From positions 1 to 19,645 of the forward strand of contig CALCHI010000514.1 in assembly GCA_937901285.1 (NCBI GenBank): a stretch of DNA of 19,645 nucleotides. Reading direction: 5' to 3'. The translations under genes and the position numbers were made by a program. Numbering within the stretch: the stretch's first letter is position 1; each line of letters starts with the position of its first letter. The notes beneath the pieces are model-generated. The model made no database searches and had not been told where the DNA came from. It was given only the letters and a program-made list of their open reading frames with translations. Source of the DNA: UBA8437 sp003445035 (GTDB taxonomy: Bacteria; Planctomycetota; Planctomycetia; Planctomycetales; Planctomycetaceae). Of this stretch, positions 1 to 9,100 are shown one piece after another.

Positions 1-944
1 AGCGAGATGCCCAGCAGCAGCCACAGGGCTCCGCGAGTCCATTCGATGCCCCAGCGGCGACCCCGCCACATTCCCCAGCCGGCCGGTAACAGGCACAGGC
101 CAACCAGCCCGGGTCCGGTCACCGCCCGCAACGCCAGTGTCTCCTCGATCGCCACCAGCCCCGACAGGATGCCGATCAACCAGCCCCAGGTCAGAACCCC
201 GGCCACCAGGCAGATCGCCGCCAGCGTTCCCAACGGTGGAGGACCTGCCCCGGGCACACCATTCCCACCAGCCGCCTCTTCGGGACCCGGCATCATTCCA
301 CCGGGCCGACGACTCAACCACGCCACGATGCCGGCCAGTACCACGAAGCCAACAAACAGCACGCTCCAGCCAAACCCCTGTCCACCCAGGTCCCATCCCG
401 GCTCGACGACGAACGGGTACCCCAGCAACGCCAGCAACGACCCGGCATTTGACAGAGCGTACAACCGGTAGGGAACCGTCCCCGGCCTCAATCGGCCGTA
501 CCACGCCTGCAACAGGGGACCGGTGGTCGACAACACGAAGTAGGGCCAGCCGATCGTCACCGCCAGCAACAGCAACACCTGCCAGGTCGGATCGGCCTCG
601 GCCGAAGGTTTCCAGGATCCGCCGGGAAGAACGGGAGCAGCCGCATCACCGGCCAGCCCGTATCCCAGCCAGCCGAGTGCCAGTCCCAACACCACCAGGT
701 GGACCATCGCCTGGGCCCCCGGCCTCAACCGTCCGACCAGCAGATGCGCATAGGCGTAACCGGAAAACAGCACGACCTGGAAAAACAGCATGCAGGTGGT
801 CCAGACGGCCGAACTACCTCCGAACCACGGCAGGATGGCCTTGCTCAGCAGCGGCTGGATACCGAACAGCAGAAGCGCGCTGAGGAAAATCGTGGTGCCA
901 AACAGCACCACCAACCAGCGTCGGGACGGCAATTCCACCGGCAT
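1..944 (-). CDS. Partial polytopic membrane protein, fused MFS/spermidine-synthase-like N-terminus
   Basis: Read on the minus strand from an ATG at 944, this frame stays open to the window edge, so about 314 N-terminal residues are present and the C-terminus is missing. The first 160 or so residues resemble the membrane module of 'fused MFS/spermidine synthase' proteins (sometimes annotated as ferrichrome permease): a first helix ending FGIQPLLSKAILPWFGG, then SAVWTTCMLFFQ, GYAYAHLL, and later YRLYALSNAGSLLALLGYPF followed by EPGW. The rest, from about residue 205, is a Gly/Pro-rich loop and further hydrophobic helices. The DIA..PLLWV-type segment expected in that family by about residue 250 is not visible, so the C-terminal half may differ. 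No strong ribosome site precedes the ATG. The gene is divergent from the hydrolase at 1082. The role is unknown; an aminopropyltransferase activity cannot be claimed because that domain lies outside the window or may be absent. Confidence 0.72.
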   Translation of the reverse strand, partial: MPVELPSRRWLVVLFGTTIFLSALLLFGIQPLLSKAILPWFGGSSAVWTTCMLFFQVVLFSGYAYAHLLVGRLRPGAQAMVHLVVLGLALGWLGYGLAGDAAAPVLPGGSWKPSAEADPTWQVLLLLAVTIGWPYFVLSTTGPLLQAWYGRLRPGTVPYRLYALSNAGSLLALLGYPFVVEPGWDLGGQGFGWSVLFVGFVVLAGIVAWLSRRPGGMMPGPEEAAGGNGVPGAGPPPLGTLAAICLVAGVLTWGWLIGILSGLVAIEETLALRAVTGPGLVGLCLLPAGWGMWRGRRWGIEWTRGALWLLLGIS

Positions 945-982
945 GGGGACCTGTGACAAATCCGAGGACTTGGGATCAGGGC

Positions 983-1000
983 GTGAATAGTGAATAGTGA
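983..1000. repeat. Short tandem heptanucleotide repeat in divergent intergenic region
   Basis: The heptamer GTGAATA occurs twice in tandem (983-989 and 990-996), followed by a partial third copy GTGA (997-1000). It is AT-rich against a GC-rich background and lies in the gap between the divergent membrane protein and SGNH hydrolase genes, so it overlaps wherever their promoters must be. It could be an operator-like element or simple slippage; the sequence alone does not decide. Confidence 0.6.
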
Positions 1001-1081
1001 CGGCTGTTGAAACCGAAGAATCCCATCAAAGAACTCACCGACGTCCATTCACGCCCCATCCACAAATCGGCCGTCGATCTG

Positions 1082-1846
1082 ATGAACCAGCTGATCCTGA
1101 TCGGTGCCAGCAACGTTACGATCGCCTTCCCGAGGCTGGTCAATGGACTCGCCGAGTGGGTGGATGAACCGCTCGAGATCTGGGGCGTCCACGGCCACGG
1201 CCGATCCTACGGGGCCTGGAGCAAGGTGCTGGGTCGGGCGCTGCCGGGAATCACCGAAAGCCGCTTCTGGGATGACTGGGCACCCTCGGACAGCTCGGCT
1301 CCTCCACGGGCACTGGTCACCGACATTGGCAACGACATTCTCTATGGCCACGACACCGACCAGATCCTCGACTGGGTCGAAACCTGCCTGAAAAGATTGC
1401 AGGACCTGGGAGCAAAAGTCGTGATGACTCGCCTCCCGCTGGCCAGCCTCGAGACGCTGTCACGCATCCGCTTCACGCTCGCCAGGAAAATCCTTTTCCC
1501 TCGCTGTGGGCTCTCGCTGGCCGACGTCAGCCGCGAGGCCAGGAAGCTCGATGCCGGCGTGGTCGAACTGGCCCAACGGTACTCGACACCGCTGACCGAA
1601 CCGCAGGGCCACTGGTACGGCCTCGACCCCATCCACATTCGCAGCCGCTGGATCGAATCGGCCTGGCAACAGATTCTCGACGATTGGTTTGACGGCGGTC
1701 CACCGCCGTCGTTCCCCCGGGTCGGCATCCGCCGCGACCTCCAGGCCTGGCGTTGGTGGCCGGCCGAACGGGCCCGGCGGGGCCACCTCACCGAGACACC
1801 CCAGCCGGTCTTCCAGCAAAACGGCCTGAACGTTCGGCTGTACTGA
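1082..1846 (+). CDS. SGNH/GDSL-like hydrolase superfamily protein
   Basis: This 254-residue protein has no signal peptide and shows the SGNH hydrolase layout. Block I near the N-terminus is IGASNVT, with the likely nucleophile Ser10 and Ala in place of the usual Asp of GDS. Gly residues follow in VHGHGRSYG (about 36-44). Block III is TDIGNDILYG with the oxyanion Asn84, and block V is LDPIHIR with Asp182 and His185. These hydrolases typically cleave esters of lipids, sugars or acetylated polysaccharides; the substrate here is not known. The ATG at 1082 is preferred because block I normally lies within about 15 residues of the N-terminus. A TTG start at 1007 would add 25 residues of unconvincing sequence. 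It is the only clear plus-strand gene and converges with the oxidoreductase 14 bp away. Confidence 0.75.
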   Translation: MNQLILIGASNVTIAFPRLVNGLAEWVDEPLEIWGVHGHGRSYGAWSKVLGRALPGITESRFWDDWAPSDSSAPPRALVTDIGNDILYGHDTDQILDWVETCLKRLQDLGAKVVMTRLPLASLETLSRIRFTLARKILFPRCGLSLADVSREARKLDAGVVELAQRYSTPLTEPQGHWYGLDPIHIRSRWIESAWQQILDDWFDGGPPPSFPRVGIRRDLQAWRWWPAERARRGHLTETPQPVFQQNGLNVRLY

Positions 1847-1864
1847 TCCCGTCTACGCGATCAG
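1843..1864. terminator. Possible weak bidirectional terminator at convergent gene ends
   Basis: A perfect 6-bp inverted repeat, CTGATC (1843-1848) and GATCAG (1859-1864), with a 10-nt loop, sits exactly where two genes converge. The plus-strand TGA stop (1844-1846) lies in the left arm and the minus-strand TGA stop (1863-1861) in the right arm. There is no clear T-run on either side and the stem is short, so intrinsic termination is only a possibility. Confidence 0.25.
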
Positions 1865-2958
1865 CTCTTCAAAAGCGTCAGCGGATTCCTGCGGTTCTTC
1901 AGCGGCACCGCCACCGGGCCGCCCTGCCGGTGGGATTCGAAGACCGACGCGATCATCTCCGTCGCCGCCCGGGCGTCGTAGACACCCGAGACCGGCTGCC
2001 GGTCCTTCTCGATCGCTTCGATCAGATCCAGCACTGCGGCGTGGTTGGATCCGTGCTTGGTGTCGCGGGTCTCGGCCTTGCCGACGCCGTTACTGGAGAT
2101 CGGCAACCACTTCGCACCCGTACGACCCGGCGACCAGGCGGGATCCTTGAGCAACCAGGCGGTCTTCAGGTATCCCGACTGAAACTCGAGCACACCCTTG
2201 GACCCGAACACCTTCAGTCCGAACCGGTTGCCGTGGCCACGGTGGGACGAGAAATACCCGGTCACGCCGTTCTTGAACCGGTACATCGCATCGATCGTGT
2301 CGGCGGCCAACGGCCCAATCCCTTCGTTGCCGTTGTAGACGTGTGACTTGTTGACCGGCTGGCCCTTTTCAAAGCAGCGGGCGTAGCAACTGGTCACGTC
2401 TCCGGCAAAGACCCGCATCAGGTCCAGCATGTGCGTGCCGAGCACCCAGAGATCCTCGCCTCCACCTCGTCGCGCATCCTCCTTACCGCGAGCCCGCAGT
2501 TCGAGCACCTGGCCGATCTGACCGTCGGCAATCAACTTGCGAGCGATGGCGACCTGGGGCGAGTAACGGTTGCCGTGTGCGATCGCCAGCTTGATGTGCT
2601 TCATCTCGCACGCCTTGACGATCTCGTCGGCCTGGACCAGGTCTCTGACGAACGGCTTCTCCATGTAAACATGGCAACCCAGTTCGACCGCCGCCATGAC
2701 CATCTCGTGGTGCCGATCGAGCCACCGCTGCGAGATCGAGACGATGTCCGGTTTTTCCTTCTCGAGCATCTCGCGATAGTCAACGTAGGCCTTTTTTGCC
2801 CCGGTGCGGGTCATCGCCCCGGGCAGTGCCGACTTGTTGTCGTCGGCCACGGCAACAACCTGGCACTGTTGGACACCCTTCCAGACGACATCCAGCCCGT
2901 GGCCGTAATTGCCCTTGCCGGTCCGCCCGATGATTCCAACGCGATATGTCCTGGCCAT
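1861..2958 (-). CDS. Gfo/Idh/MocA family NAD(P)-dependent oxidoreductase
   Basis: This 365-residue protein has an N-terminal Rossmann fold (residues about 5-125) starting YRVGIIGRTGKGNYG. It carries the family signature VYMEKPFV, with Lys101 in the EKP motif. A C-terminal alpha/beta domain follows, containing GTHMLDLM with His176 and Asp179 at the usual catalytic positions and NGVTGYFSSHRG near 230. Family members oxidise or reduce sugars, inositols or related polyols; the substrate cannot be read from sequence. No twin-arginine or other signal is present, so it is probably cytoplasmic. The ATG at 2958 is chosen because GGAG lies 8 nt upstream and the Rossmann strand starts right after it. 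An in-frame ATG at 3090 would add 44 residues of low-quality sequence and overlap the upstream gene. A 128-bp gap separates it from the exported protein gene upstream, so it may have its own promoter. Confidence 0.93.
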   Translation of the reverse strand: MARTYRVGIIGRTGKGNYGHGLDVVWKGVQQCQVVAVADDNKSALPGAMTRTGAKKAYVDYREMLEKEKPDIVSISQRWLDRHHEMVMAAVELGCHVYMEKPFVRDLVQADEIVKACEMKHIKLAIAHGNRYSPQVAIARKLIADGQIGQVLELRARGKEDARRGGGEDLWVLGTHMLDLMRVFAGDVTSCYARCFEKGQPVNKSHVYNGNEGIGPLAADTIDAMYRFKNGVTGYFSSHRGHGNRFGLKVFGSKGVLEFQSGYLKTAWLLKDPAWSPGRTGAKWLPISSNGVGKAETRDTKHGSNHAAVLDLIEAIEKDRQPVSGVYDARAATEMIASVFESHRQGGPVAVPLKNRRNPLTLLKS

Positions 2959-2966
2959 CACCCGAT

Positions 2967-2970
2967 CTCC
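2967..2970 (-). promoter_or_regulatory. Ribosome binding site of the oxidoreductase gene
   Basis: On the minus strand the sequence reads GGAG, then 8 nt, then ATG at 2958. This supports the inner start over the longer in-frame reading from 3090. Confidence 0.6.
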
Positions 2971-3086
2971 AATTCCAGATTCCTCAGGAACCGTCGCACC
3001 TCGCCAACGGTCCTCCACGAACGTAACGCTTCCACCGGCGGCACGACTACAGGTGCGGGCTTGGGAAGACGCACGGCCGACATTCG

Positions 3087-3920
3087 TCAACGGCTGGCGG
3101 TGGACTGGCCATGAGTTTTCGGATCGTATTCCACCAGGCGAACATTGTCGACGAAGTACTTACCAGGCGGCCAGAACGGGTACAGCAGCACCCGGACCCA
3201 CTTCACTTTCGGCGTGTACTTGGTCGGATGGAAGGGCTTCTTGCGTCGCGAATAGGTCCGCCACTGGTTCGCCCCGCCGGCTTTCAACTGGCCCCGCCAG
3301 ACGTACTTGTGGATGAACGCCTTGCGGCCCCGCTTGTTGGGTTGCGCTTTCCCTCGACGCTTCGAGAAGTACTGCTGCACGGCCCCCGCGTCGGCTCCGA
3401 ATGACACGCTGGGCTTCTCGGGATACCCGACCAGCCAGACCAGGATCTCGGGCCCCTTCACGTCCAGGGTCAACCAGTACGGCTTGCCCTTCTTGATCGG
3501 AATGGGGTGACTCCAGAACCAGACCCCGTCCAGACCGGCGAGCGTGTCGTACTTGGGCGGCGTGGTGGGGACCTTCCTGGGCGCCTTCAGCGGTGAAGCG
3601 CCGTCGTCGATCTTCAGCCACCAGTTGTAGGCCTGGCTCTGCAACACGTCGCTGTCGAACTTCAGCACCCGGCCTCGCTTGGCATCGGCATCCTTGACCC
3701 AGAAGCTCGAGAGACCGTCGACGGTCTGCCAGTGACCGGGCGTGATCTTGCCCGCATCGAAGTTGCCGTTGGGCAACAGGTTGCCATCGGGCGAAACCGA
3801 TGGCTTGGACGGAGCCTTGGCGGCCGGCTTGGCCTTTGGCTTTTTGGTCTCGGCGGCCTGGCCGGCCCAGGCGGCCGTGGCGACCAGGGCGAGCAGACAG
3901 AATGCGAGTGTCTTCTTCAC
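3087..3920 (-). CDS. Exported jelly-roll / carbohydrate-binding-like protein
   Basis: This 277-residue protein begins with a clear signal peptide (KKTLAFCLLALVATAAWAG, likely cut after AWA near residue 19). A Lys/Pro/Ala-rich linker (about 24-45) follows, then NLLPNGNFDAGKITPGHW, the typical opening strand of galactose-binding-like/CBM4_9-type beta domains. The end, GKYFVDNVRLVEYD (about 253-266), is the typical closing strand of the same fold. The middle is rich in aromatic residues and in Arg/Lys, including KRRGKAQPNKRGRK (187-200). The start is GTG at 3920: it overlaps the TGA stop of the upstream gene as GTGA, a common sign of translational coupling, with a purine-rich AAGGGGA about 8 nt upstream. 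A role in binding a cell-surface or extracellular polysaccharide, together with the PA14/PKD protein, is inferred; no catalytic residues are visible. Confidence 0.82.
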   Translation of the reverse strand: MKKTLAFCLLALVATAAWAGQAAETKKPKAKPAAKAPSKPSVSPDGNLLPNGNFDAGKITPGHWQTVDGLSSFWVKDADAKRGRVLKFDSDVLQSQAYNWWLKIDDGASPLKAPRKVPTTPPKYDTLAGLDGVWFWSHPIPIKKGKPYWLTLDVKGPEILVWLVGYPEKPSVSFGADAGAVQQYFSKRRGKAQPNKRGRKAFIHKYVWRGQLKAGGANQWRTYSRRKKPFHPTKYTPKVKWVRVLLYPFWPPGKYFVDNVRLVEYDPKTHGQSTASR

Positions 3921-6127
3921 GGTGTCGTCCCCTTCTTTCCATCGGCCGGCGTTTTCAGCTTCTCGCGGGCCATCTCGGTCCACCGGTCACGGATTCCGGT
4001 GGCGGCCAGCTTGGCCAGTTCGGTCCGGGCTCGCTTGGATCGACCGGTCGCCTCGAGCGCCCCGGCCAACCTCCAGCGGGCCTGGCTCTCCCACAGGGCT
4101 CCGGTCCCCAGCGTCAATGCCAGGTCCAGGAACTCGCTGGCCTCCCGATGCTGGCCCCTCAGTGACAGCGCCAACCCCCGCCAGAAGAACGTGTGTCCCT
4201 TGATCTTCTCGGTCGCGAACTGATCCTCCCAGCGATCGACCGTCTCGATCGCCGCCCCGTAATTGTTCTCCTGCAGGTACTCGCGAATCGAGTTCGGAAA
4301 TGACCCGATGCGTGCCGAGCGAACCGACCTGGGAACGACACGTCCCAGCAGCGCCTCGACCCGTCGGTAGAACTCCAGTGATTCGGCCTTCTTGCCGTGC
4401 CACAGCGCCACGTCTCCGGCGGCGTTGATCGCTCGCCGGTAGGACGTCTTGGCCTTGGCATCCTGGGTCAGGGGCGGCTTGGCGTTGACGGCCACATCGT
4501 GGACCCGCTTGAGCAGTTCCGGCGACTTGTCCGGCTGGTTGCGGCGGATCCCCAGCAGCCGGATCAGCCGGGCCAGCGAATCGAGAGACTCGGCGGCGGG
4601 GGTCTTGTCGGTTATCGATGCCTGGAAGTTGGCAATCGCCTCATCGATGCCCTCCTCGCCGCTGGAAAGCGATGCGAGGGCCAGCACCCGGCGAATGGCC
4701 GGCGCCAGCTTGGGACGGATCTTGCCGAATCGATTCACCCAGTTCCGCCCGACCTCGACGGCCCGCTTGGCGTCCCCGCCCTCGCCGTGCAGGTGAACCA
4801 GTTCCCCAAGACTGGCGGCATCGAGCTTGGCCAGGTCGTAGCCGGCGGTCAGCTTGACGTAGTCGGGATAACGCCCTTGCCGAATGTCTCCGGCCACGTG
4901 CTGCACCTCGAACACCTCAACAGGCCACCCCACGGCCTGCTGACTGCCACCGATCGTGGTGATCAACTTCACCGGGAAACGGCCGAGCGACAGGTAGACA
5001 TGATCCACCGTCGCGCCCGAGCCCGATTGTCCGTCACCGAAGTCCCAGGCGAACGTCGTCCCCTTGGGGAACGACCCGGCCGCCTCGACTCCCAATCGGA
5101 CCCTCGTGTACTGTCCGCTGGCGCGGACACCCGGGTCGGGCCAGATCGTGTCGACATAGATCGGAACGAATGATGCCAGCGGAGCGGTGGATGATTCGTA
5201 AGCGACCACCTGTGCCGAATGCGGCATCGGGTAAAGGTTGCCGGGAATTCCGGCGTAATGCCCCTTCTGGGATCCGGGCGGACTCCAGCCAAGGAAAGCG
5301 ACCTGCTTGAGCATCACCTCTTCGTGGTAGTACTCCAGGTAGTGCAACCCCGCCTTCAGTTCGACCTTCTGGTTGAATTCGCCCCGCGCGCCACGTTCGG
5401 ACGTGTGCCGACCGGGCCAGTGGATCAGCGGCTTTCCGTCCAGGAACGAGAAACTGGCCTCGTTCGAAGCGGTGCAGAAGCGGTACAGGCCATCCTTGGG
5501 GATCCGGATCCAGCCCTTGTAGACACTGATGTAGTAGTCGGAGGGTCCGAAGGGGTTGTGGCCATCGGCAATCCGTTGCTGGTACCGGGCCCCGTACCGT
5601 TCGGTGCTGGCGGCCATCAACTGCTGGAGATCGGCCACCGTCTTGGGATTGTCTCCTTCGGGGCGCTTGATCGTGGCAAACACCAGCCCCTGCCTGGGCA
5701 CCCAGCCTCCCTTGGGGGGGCCGGCACCGGGCCGGTCAGTGGCAACCACCATCTCGGCCGCACGAGGAGCCTGGGGGTTGGCGAAATAGACGAAGAACTT
5801 CGCACCCGCCGACGGCTTGCCGGCCTGGAACGAAATCAACGAGTAGCCATCCGGATCGTGCCACGTCAGTTGGAACGGCACGGTCTTGCCGGCAGCGTCA
5901 CGGACACGAAAGTCCGAGCCATCCGGCTTGGCACGTCCCTGGTGCACCACCCGTACCGACGCGGAGTCGACGCTGGCATCAGGCAGAGGTTTGGCGATGG
6001 TGACCACGGCCCGGGCCTTCCAGCCATCCAGTTGCCACGGGTCAGCGGCAACCACCGCCCCACCACCATGCAGCAGCAGCACGGCCGCCACGGTCGCCAC
6101 GGTCAACCATCCGGTGATCCCCCGCAT
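3917..6127 (-). CDS. Exported PA14-like / PKD / helical-repeat protein
   Basis: This 736-residue protein has an N-terminal signal peptide (about 1-28, ending GAVVAADP). Residues 33-120 resemble DUF2341-like beta domains (DGWKARAVVTI through FFVYFANP). A PA14-like beta region follows at about 195-285, with YKGWIRIPKDGLYRFCTAS, a FSFLDGKPLI strand and LKAGLHYLEYYHEE. A PKD domain lies at about 340-408, with the hallmark FAWDFGDG and DHVYLSLGRFPVKL. The C-terminal half (about 430-725) is helical and Ala/Leu/Arg-rich, resembling degenerate TPR repeats, for example HGKKAESLEFYRRV and LRGQHREASEFLDLAL. PA14 and PKD modules commonly mediate carbohydrate or protein contacts outside the cell, so this is probably a periplasmic or surface scaffold. 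It starts 12 bp after the DUF4175-like gene, behind a GGGGG stretch, and overlaps the next gene by 4 bases. Confidence 0.85.
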   Translation of the reverse strand: MRGITGWLTVATVAAVLLLHGGGAVVAADPWQLDGWKARAVVTIAKPLPDASVDSASVRVVHQGRAKPDGSDFRVRDAAGKTVPFQLTWHDPDGYSLISFQAGKPSAGAKFFVYFANPQAPRAAEMVVATDRPGAGPPKGGWVPRQGLVFATIKRPEGDNPKTVADLQQLMAASTERYGARYQQRIADGHNPFGPSDYYISVYKGWIRIPKDGLYRFCTASNEASFSFLDGKPLIHWPGRHTSERGARGEFNQKVELKAGLHYLEYYHEEVMLKQVAFLGWSPPGSQKGHYAGIPGNLYPMPHSAQVVAYESSTAPLASFVPIYVDTIWPDPGVRASGQYTRVRLGVEAAGSFPKGTTFAWDFGDGQSGSGATVDHVYLSLGRFPVKLITTIGGSQQAVGWPVEVFEVQHVAGDIRQGRYPDYVKLTAGYDLAKLDAASLGELVHLHGEGGDAKRAVEVGRNWVNRFGKIRPKLAPAIRRVLALASLSSGEEGIDEAIANFQASITDKTPAAESLDSLARLIRLLGIRRNQPDKSPELLKRVHDVAVNAKPPLTQDAKAKTSYRRAINAAGDVALWHGKKAESLEFYRRVEALLGRVVPRSVRSARIGSFPNSIREYLQENNYGAAIETVDRWEDQFATEKIKGHTFFWRGLALSLRGQHREASEFLDLALTLGTGALWESQARWRLAGALEATGRSKRARTELAKLAATGIRDRWTEMAREKLKTPADGKKGTTP

Positions 6128-6139
6128 CGCGGTCGCCCC

Positions 6140-9100
6140 CTACTTCTCCGACTCGGACAACGCCCGGTAATACCGCTCCAGCAACGACTCGTACCCCTTG
6201 GGATACGACTCACCGGCCGACTGCAGCAGCTCATCTCTCAGGTCGGCGGGCAGGTCCCGGGCCTGCTGTAGCCGGATGACAGTCGTCTGATCGACTCCGC
6301 CCAGCGCGTCGCGGATCTGTCGCAACGCGATTTTCTGTTTGCGGAAGGCGTCGTCAAACTTGTTGTTCTTCAGGTCGTCCTCGATCGAATCCAGCAACCG
6401 GATCGCGCCCTGCAACCGCCGTCCACGAACGCTGTTGGTATCGAGCTTGCGAGCGACCTGCGTGGCGCGTTCACGGAGACCTCTCTGTTTCTCAGAGAGC
6501 CGCTTCATGTCCTTGCTGAACGGTGGTGGCGTTCCGCCCTGCAGGCCCTTGCGACCTTCGCCGGCCCGTTTTCCACCGCCGGTGGAACCGTTGGGGTCCA
6601 GGCGGCCCTCCTCCTTCAGCCGCCCCTTCTCGTAACGCTCGTTGTTGAGCCTCGCCGGGGTCTTGCGGCCGTCGAGACCGCGGGCGGTGTCGCCAACCAT
6701 CTGGCCACTCGACTTGCCGCGGCGGCCGTCACCGGAGCGACCACTGACCTCGTTGTTGTTCGGCAGGTCGTTGCCGGTGACACCCTTGGCCGAGAAGTTG
6801 CTGATCGGTCCGTCGGAAACGCCCCAGCCGGCCTGGTTGAGATTGTCGCCCCAGGCCGAAGTGATGTCGTCCGCCTCGTCCTCGAACTCCTCGGCCTCCT
6901 GCAACAACTCGCCGATCAGGTCCTCGAGGGCGTCCGGCAGCGGCATCTCCGGCATCTTCATTCGCTTGGCATCCAGCGGCTCCTCCATCAACCACTTCAG
7001 CGCATCCGGGGAGTCGGGAAGCCAGATCTCGAGGTTCTCGAGCATCTTGGTCGCCTTGCTCGACCCGAGGTCCTCCAGGGCCACTTCGAGACTCGAATTC
7101 TTCGGCCGCTTGGCGACCATCTCAACTTCCTCGAAAACGCTGTTGATGTCACTGCGGAGTCCGAAGTCGTCAACAAACCCGGTGGGCAGCTTGGTCAACT
7201 CGTCGATCGTCCCCTTTTTCCACTTGTTCCACTTGGCGACCATGTCGTCGAACTCCTTCTGCGCATCGAGTTCCTCTTCGCTGAGTTCCTCGACCTTCCG
7301 CTTGGGGAGTTTTTCCAGCTTGCTGGCCAACTCGGTCTGGTCGGCCTGCATCCGCTCCAGGCCCTTCATCAACTTCTCGAGTGCCGTGGTGATCGACTTG
7401 TGAGCGGCCTCGTCCTTCTTGCGAATCCGCCTCAGGTCCTTGCGAGCCTGCTGGTTCTTGTCGAGTCGGGCGAGCAGTTCCATCAGCTGCTTGATGATCT
7501 CGTCCTGGACCGGCAACGAGTCGTCCCGAAGGGTCTGCTGCCTCCCCTGGTTCTTTGTCTCGCGGGCCATCTCGAACAGGCTCACGGCCTTGGCCATCGG
7601 ACCGATCGCGAGCTCGTTGAGGGAGCCGATGACGGTCTTCAGGGGCAGAGTCGATCTCTGCATCAACGCGGCCAGTTGCCCGGTCCCCTTGCGGATCCGG
7701 CCCTGCCGGGACAACAGCGAGTCAAAGGCGTCACCGTTGGTCGTGCGGGCGCGGTTCTCCTTCTGCAACCGGATCAGGCCCTCGAGCAGTTGCGCGAAGT
7801 CCTCCAGTTGCATCGCCACCTGGGCTTCTTCCTGCTGGGGCGTGAGCACGAAGATGGTGAACCGTTTCGAACTCGCCTTGCCGGGCCCGGTGACCGTGTT
7901 GCGATCGACCGCCTCGGCCCAGTACCGGACCAGGTCTCCCCCCTTGATGTCGTGCTCGTCCAACTTCCACTCGAACTCCGCCACGATCGGTTCGTTCTCG
8001 GCTCCGACGGCCGGCTCGAAACCGGTCAACTCGCGGACGGTCTCATCGTTGTTGACCCGGTACAGCACCCGCACGCGAGCGACACCGTAGTCGTCCTTGG
8101 CGGCCACCTTCAGCACGACGGTCGCCTCGGGGACGACCTGCCGATCTGTTCCGGGCCGGGGAATCGCCACGGTCGGCGGCTGGTCAGGCACGGCGGCGAT
8201 CGATCGCCAGACGGGATCTCCATTGGCGTGACCCAACGTGTCTTCCAGCACGAGTTGATACCGATCCGGAGCCACCAGACTGCGCGAGAGAGAACCACCC
8301 TCGATCCGGGCTTCGGGGACCTTGAGAATGAAGTCGGTCTTCCAGTCCGAGCCGCTTCCCGTCAGCGCAAACTCCTGTCCCGACTCGGTGACCAGGCGAG
8401 CTGACCGGAGGTCCTTCGAGGCGGTCACGGCGACCTCAACCCGGCTGCCGGCCAGTGCGGCCACCTCACCGGTATCCCCCGCAGCGGCCGTGGCCTCGAG
8501 CATGGTGTAGGACGGCGGAGTAACGGTCAGCTGGACCGCCTGCACACGGGGCCGCCGGTGGACCACCACCTGGCGATCGCGAGACTGGTCGTCACCCGCG
8601 GTGATGAAGAATTCCAGCGTCCGGGTTGCCCGTTCCAGCGTCGCGGTGTATTCGCGACGTCCCTTCCGATCACTTTTCTTCGACGGGCTCATCACCAGGG
8701 TCGTCCAGTGCTCCTCGCCGTCGGGCCGCATCCTCAGTTCGGCGTTCGCCGGCAACACGCCCTCGATACCCACGACGAACTTCACCGACATCCCTTCCGC
8801 GTAGCGGTTGCTTCCATCGGCCGGCTTGATCGTTTTCTCGATGATCTGTGTCGCGGTGAACGGTTCGATTTCGGCAAACGGCATCAGGATCCTCGAGAGC
8901 CCATTGCCGAAGCGTTCGCTGCCAAACCCGGCATACATCGCGAGCACCAGCAGAACTCCCAGCCCGGCCAACGCGGCCCGGCGAACCGGCTGCCAGTCGA
9001 GCGAATCGGTGAGATCGAGATCGATGGAGGCCTGGTTGGCGTCGCTGACGATCGCGTCCACGATCTGTGGAGAACCCGGCTCTGTGCCGCGTCCCAGTTG

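Noticed and set aside
137..883. Plus-strand open frames over the left edge
   Set aside because: The products are Pro/Arg/Ser-rich and featureless, whereas the minus strand encodes a membrane protein with family motifs across the same region.
3060..3090. Possible promoter before the oxidoreductase (minus strand TTGACG at 3090-3085)
   Set aside because: No acceptable -10 box lies at 16-18 nt spacing, and the hexamer overlaps the stop codon of the upstream gene.
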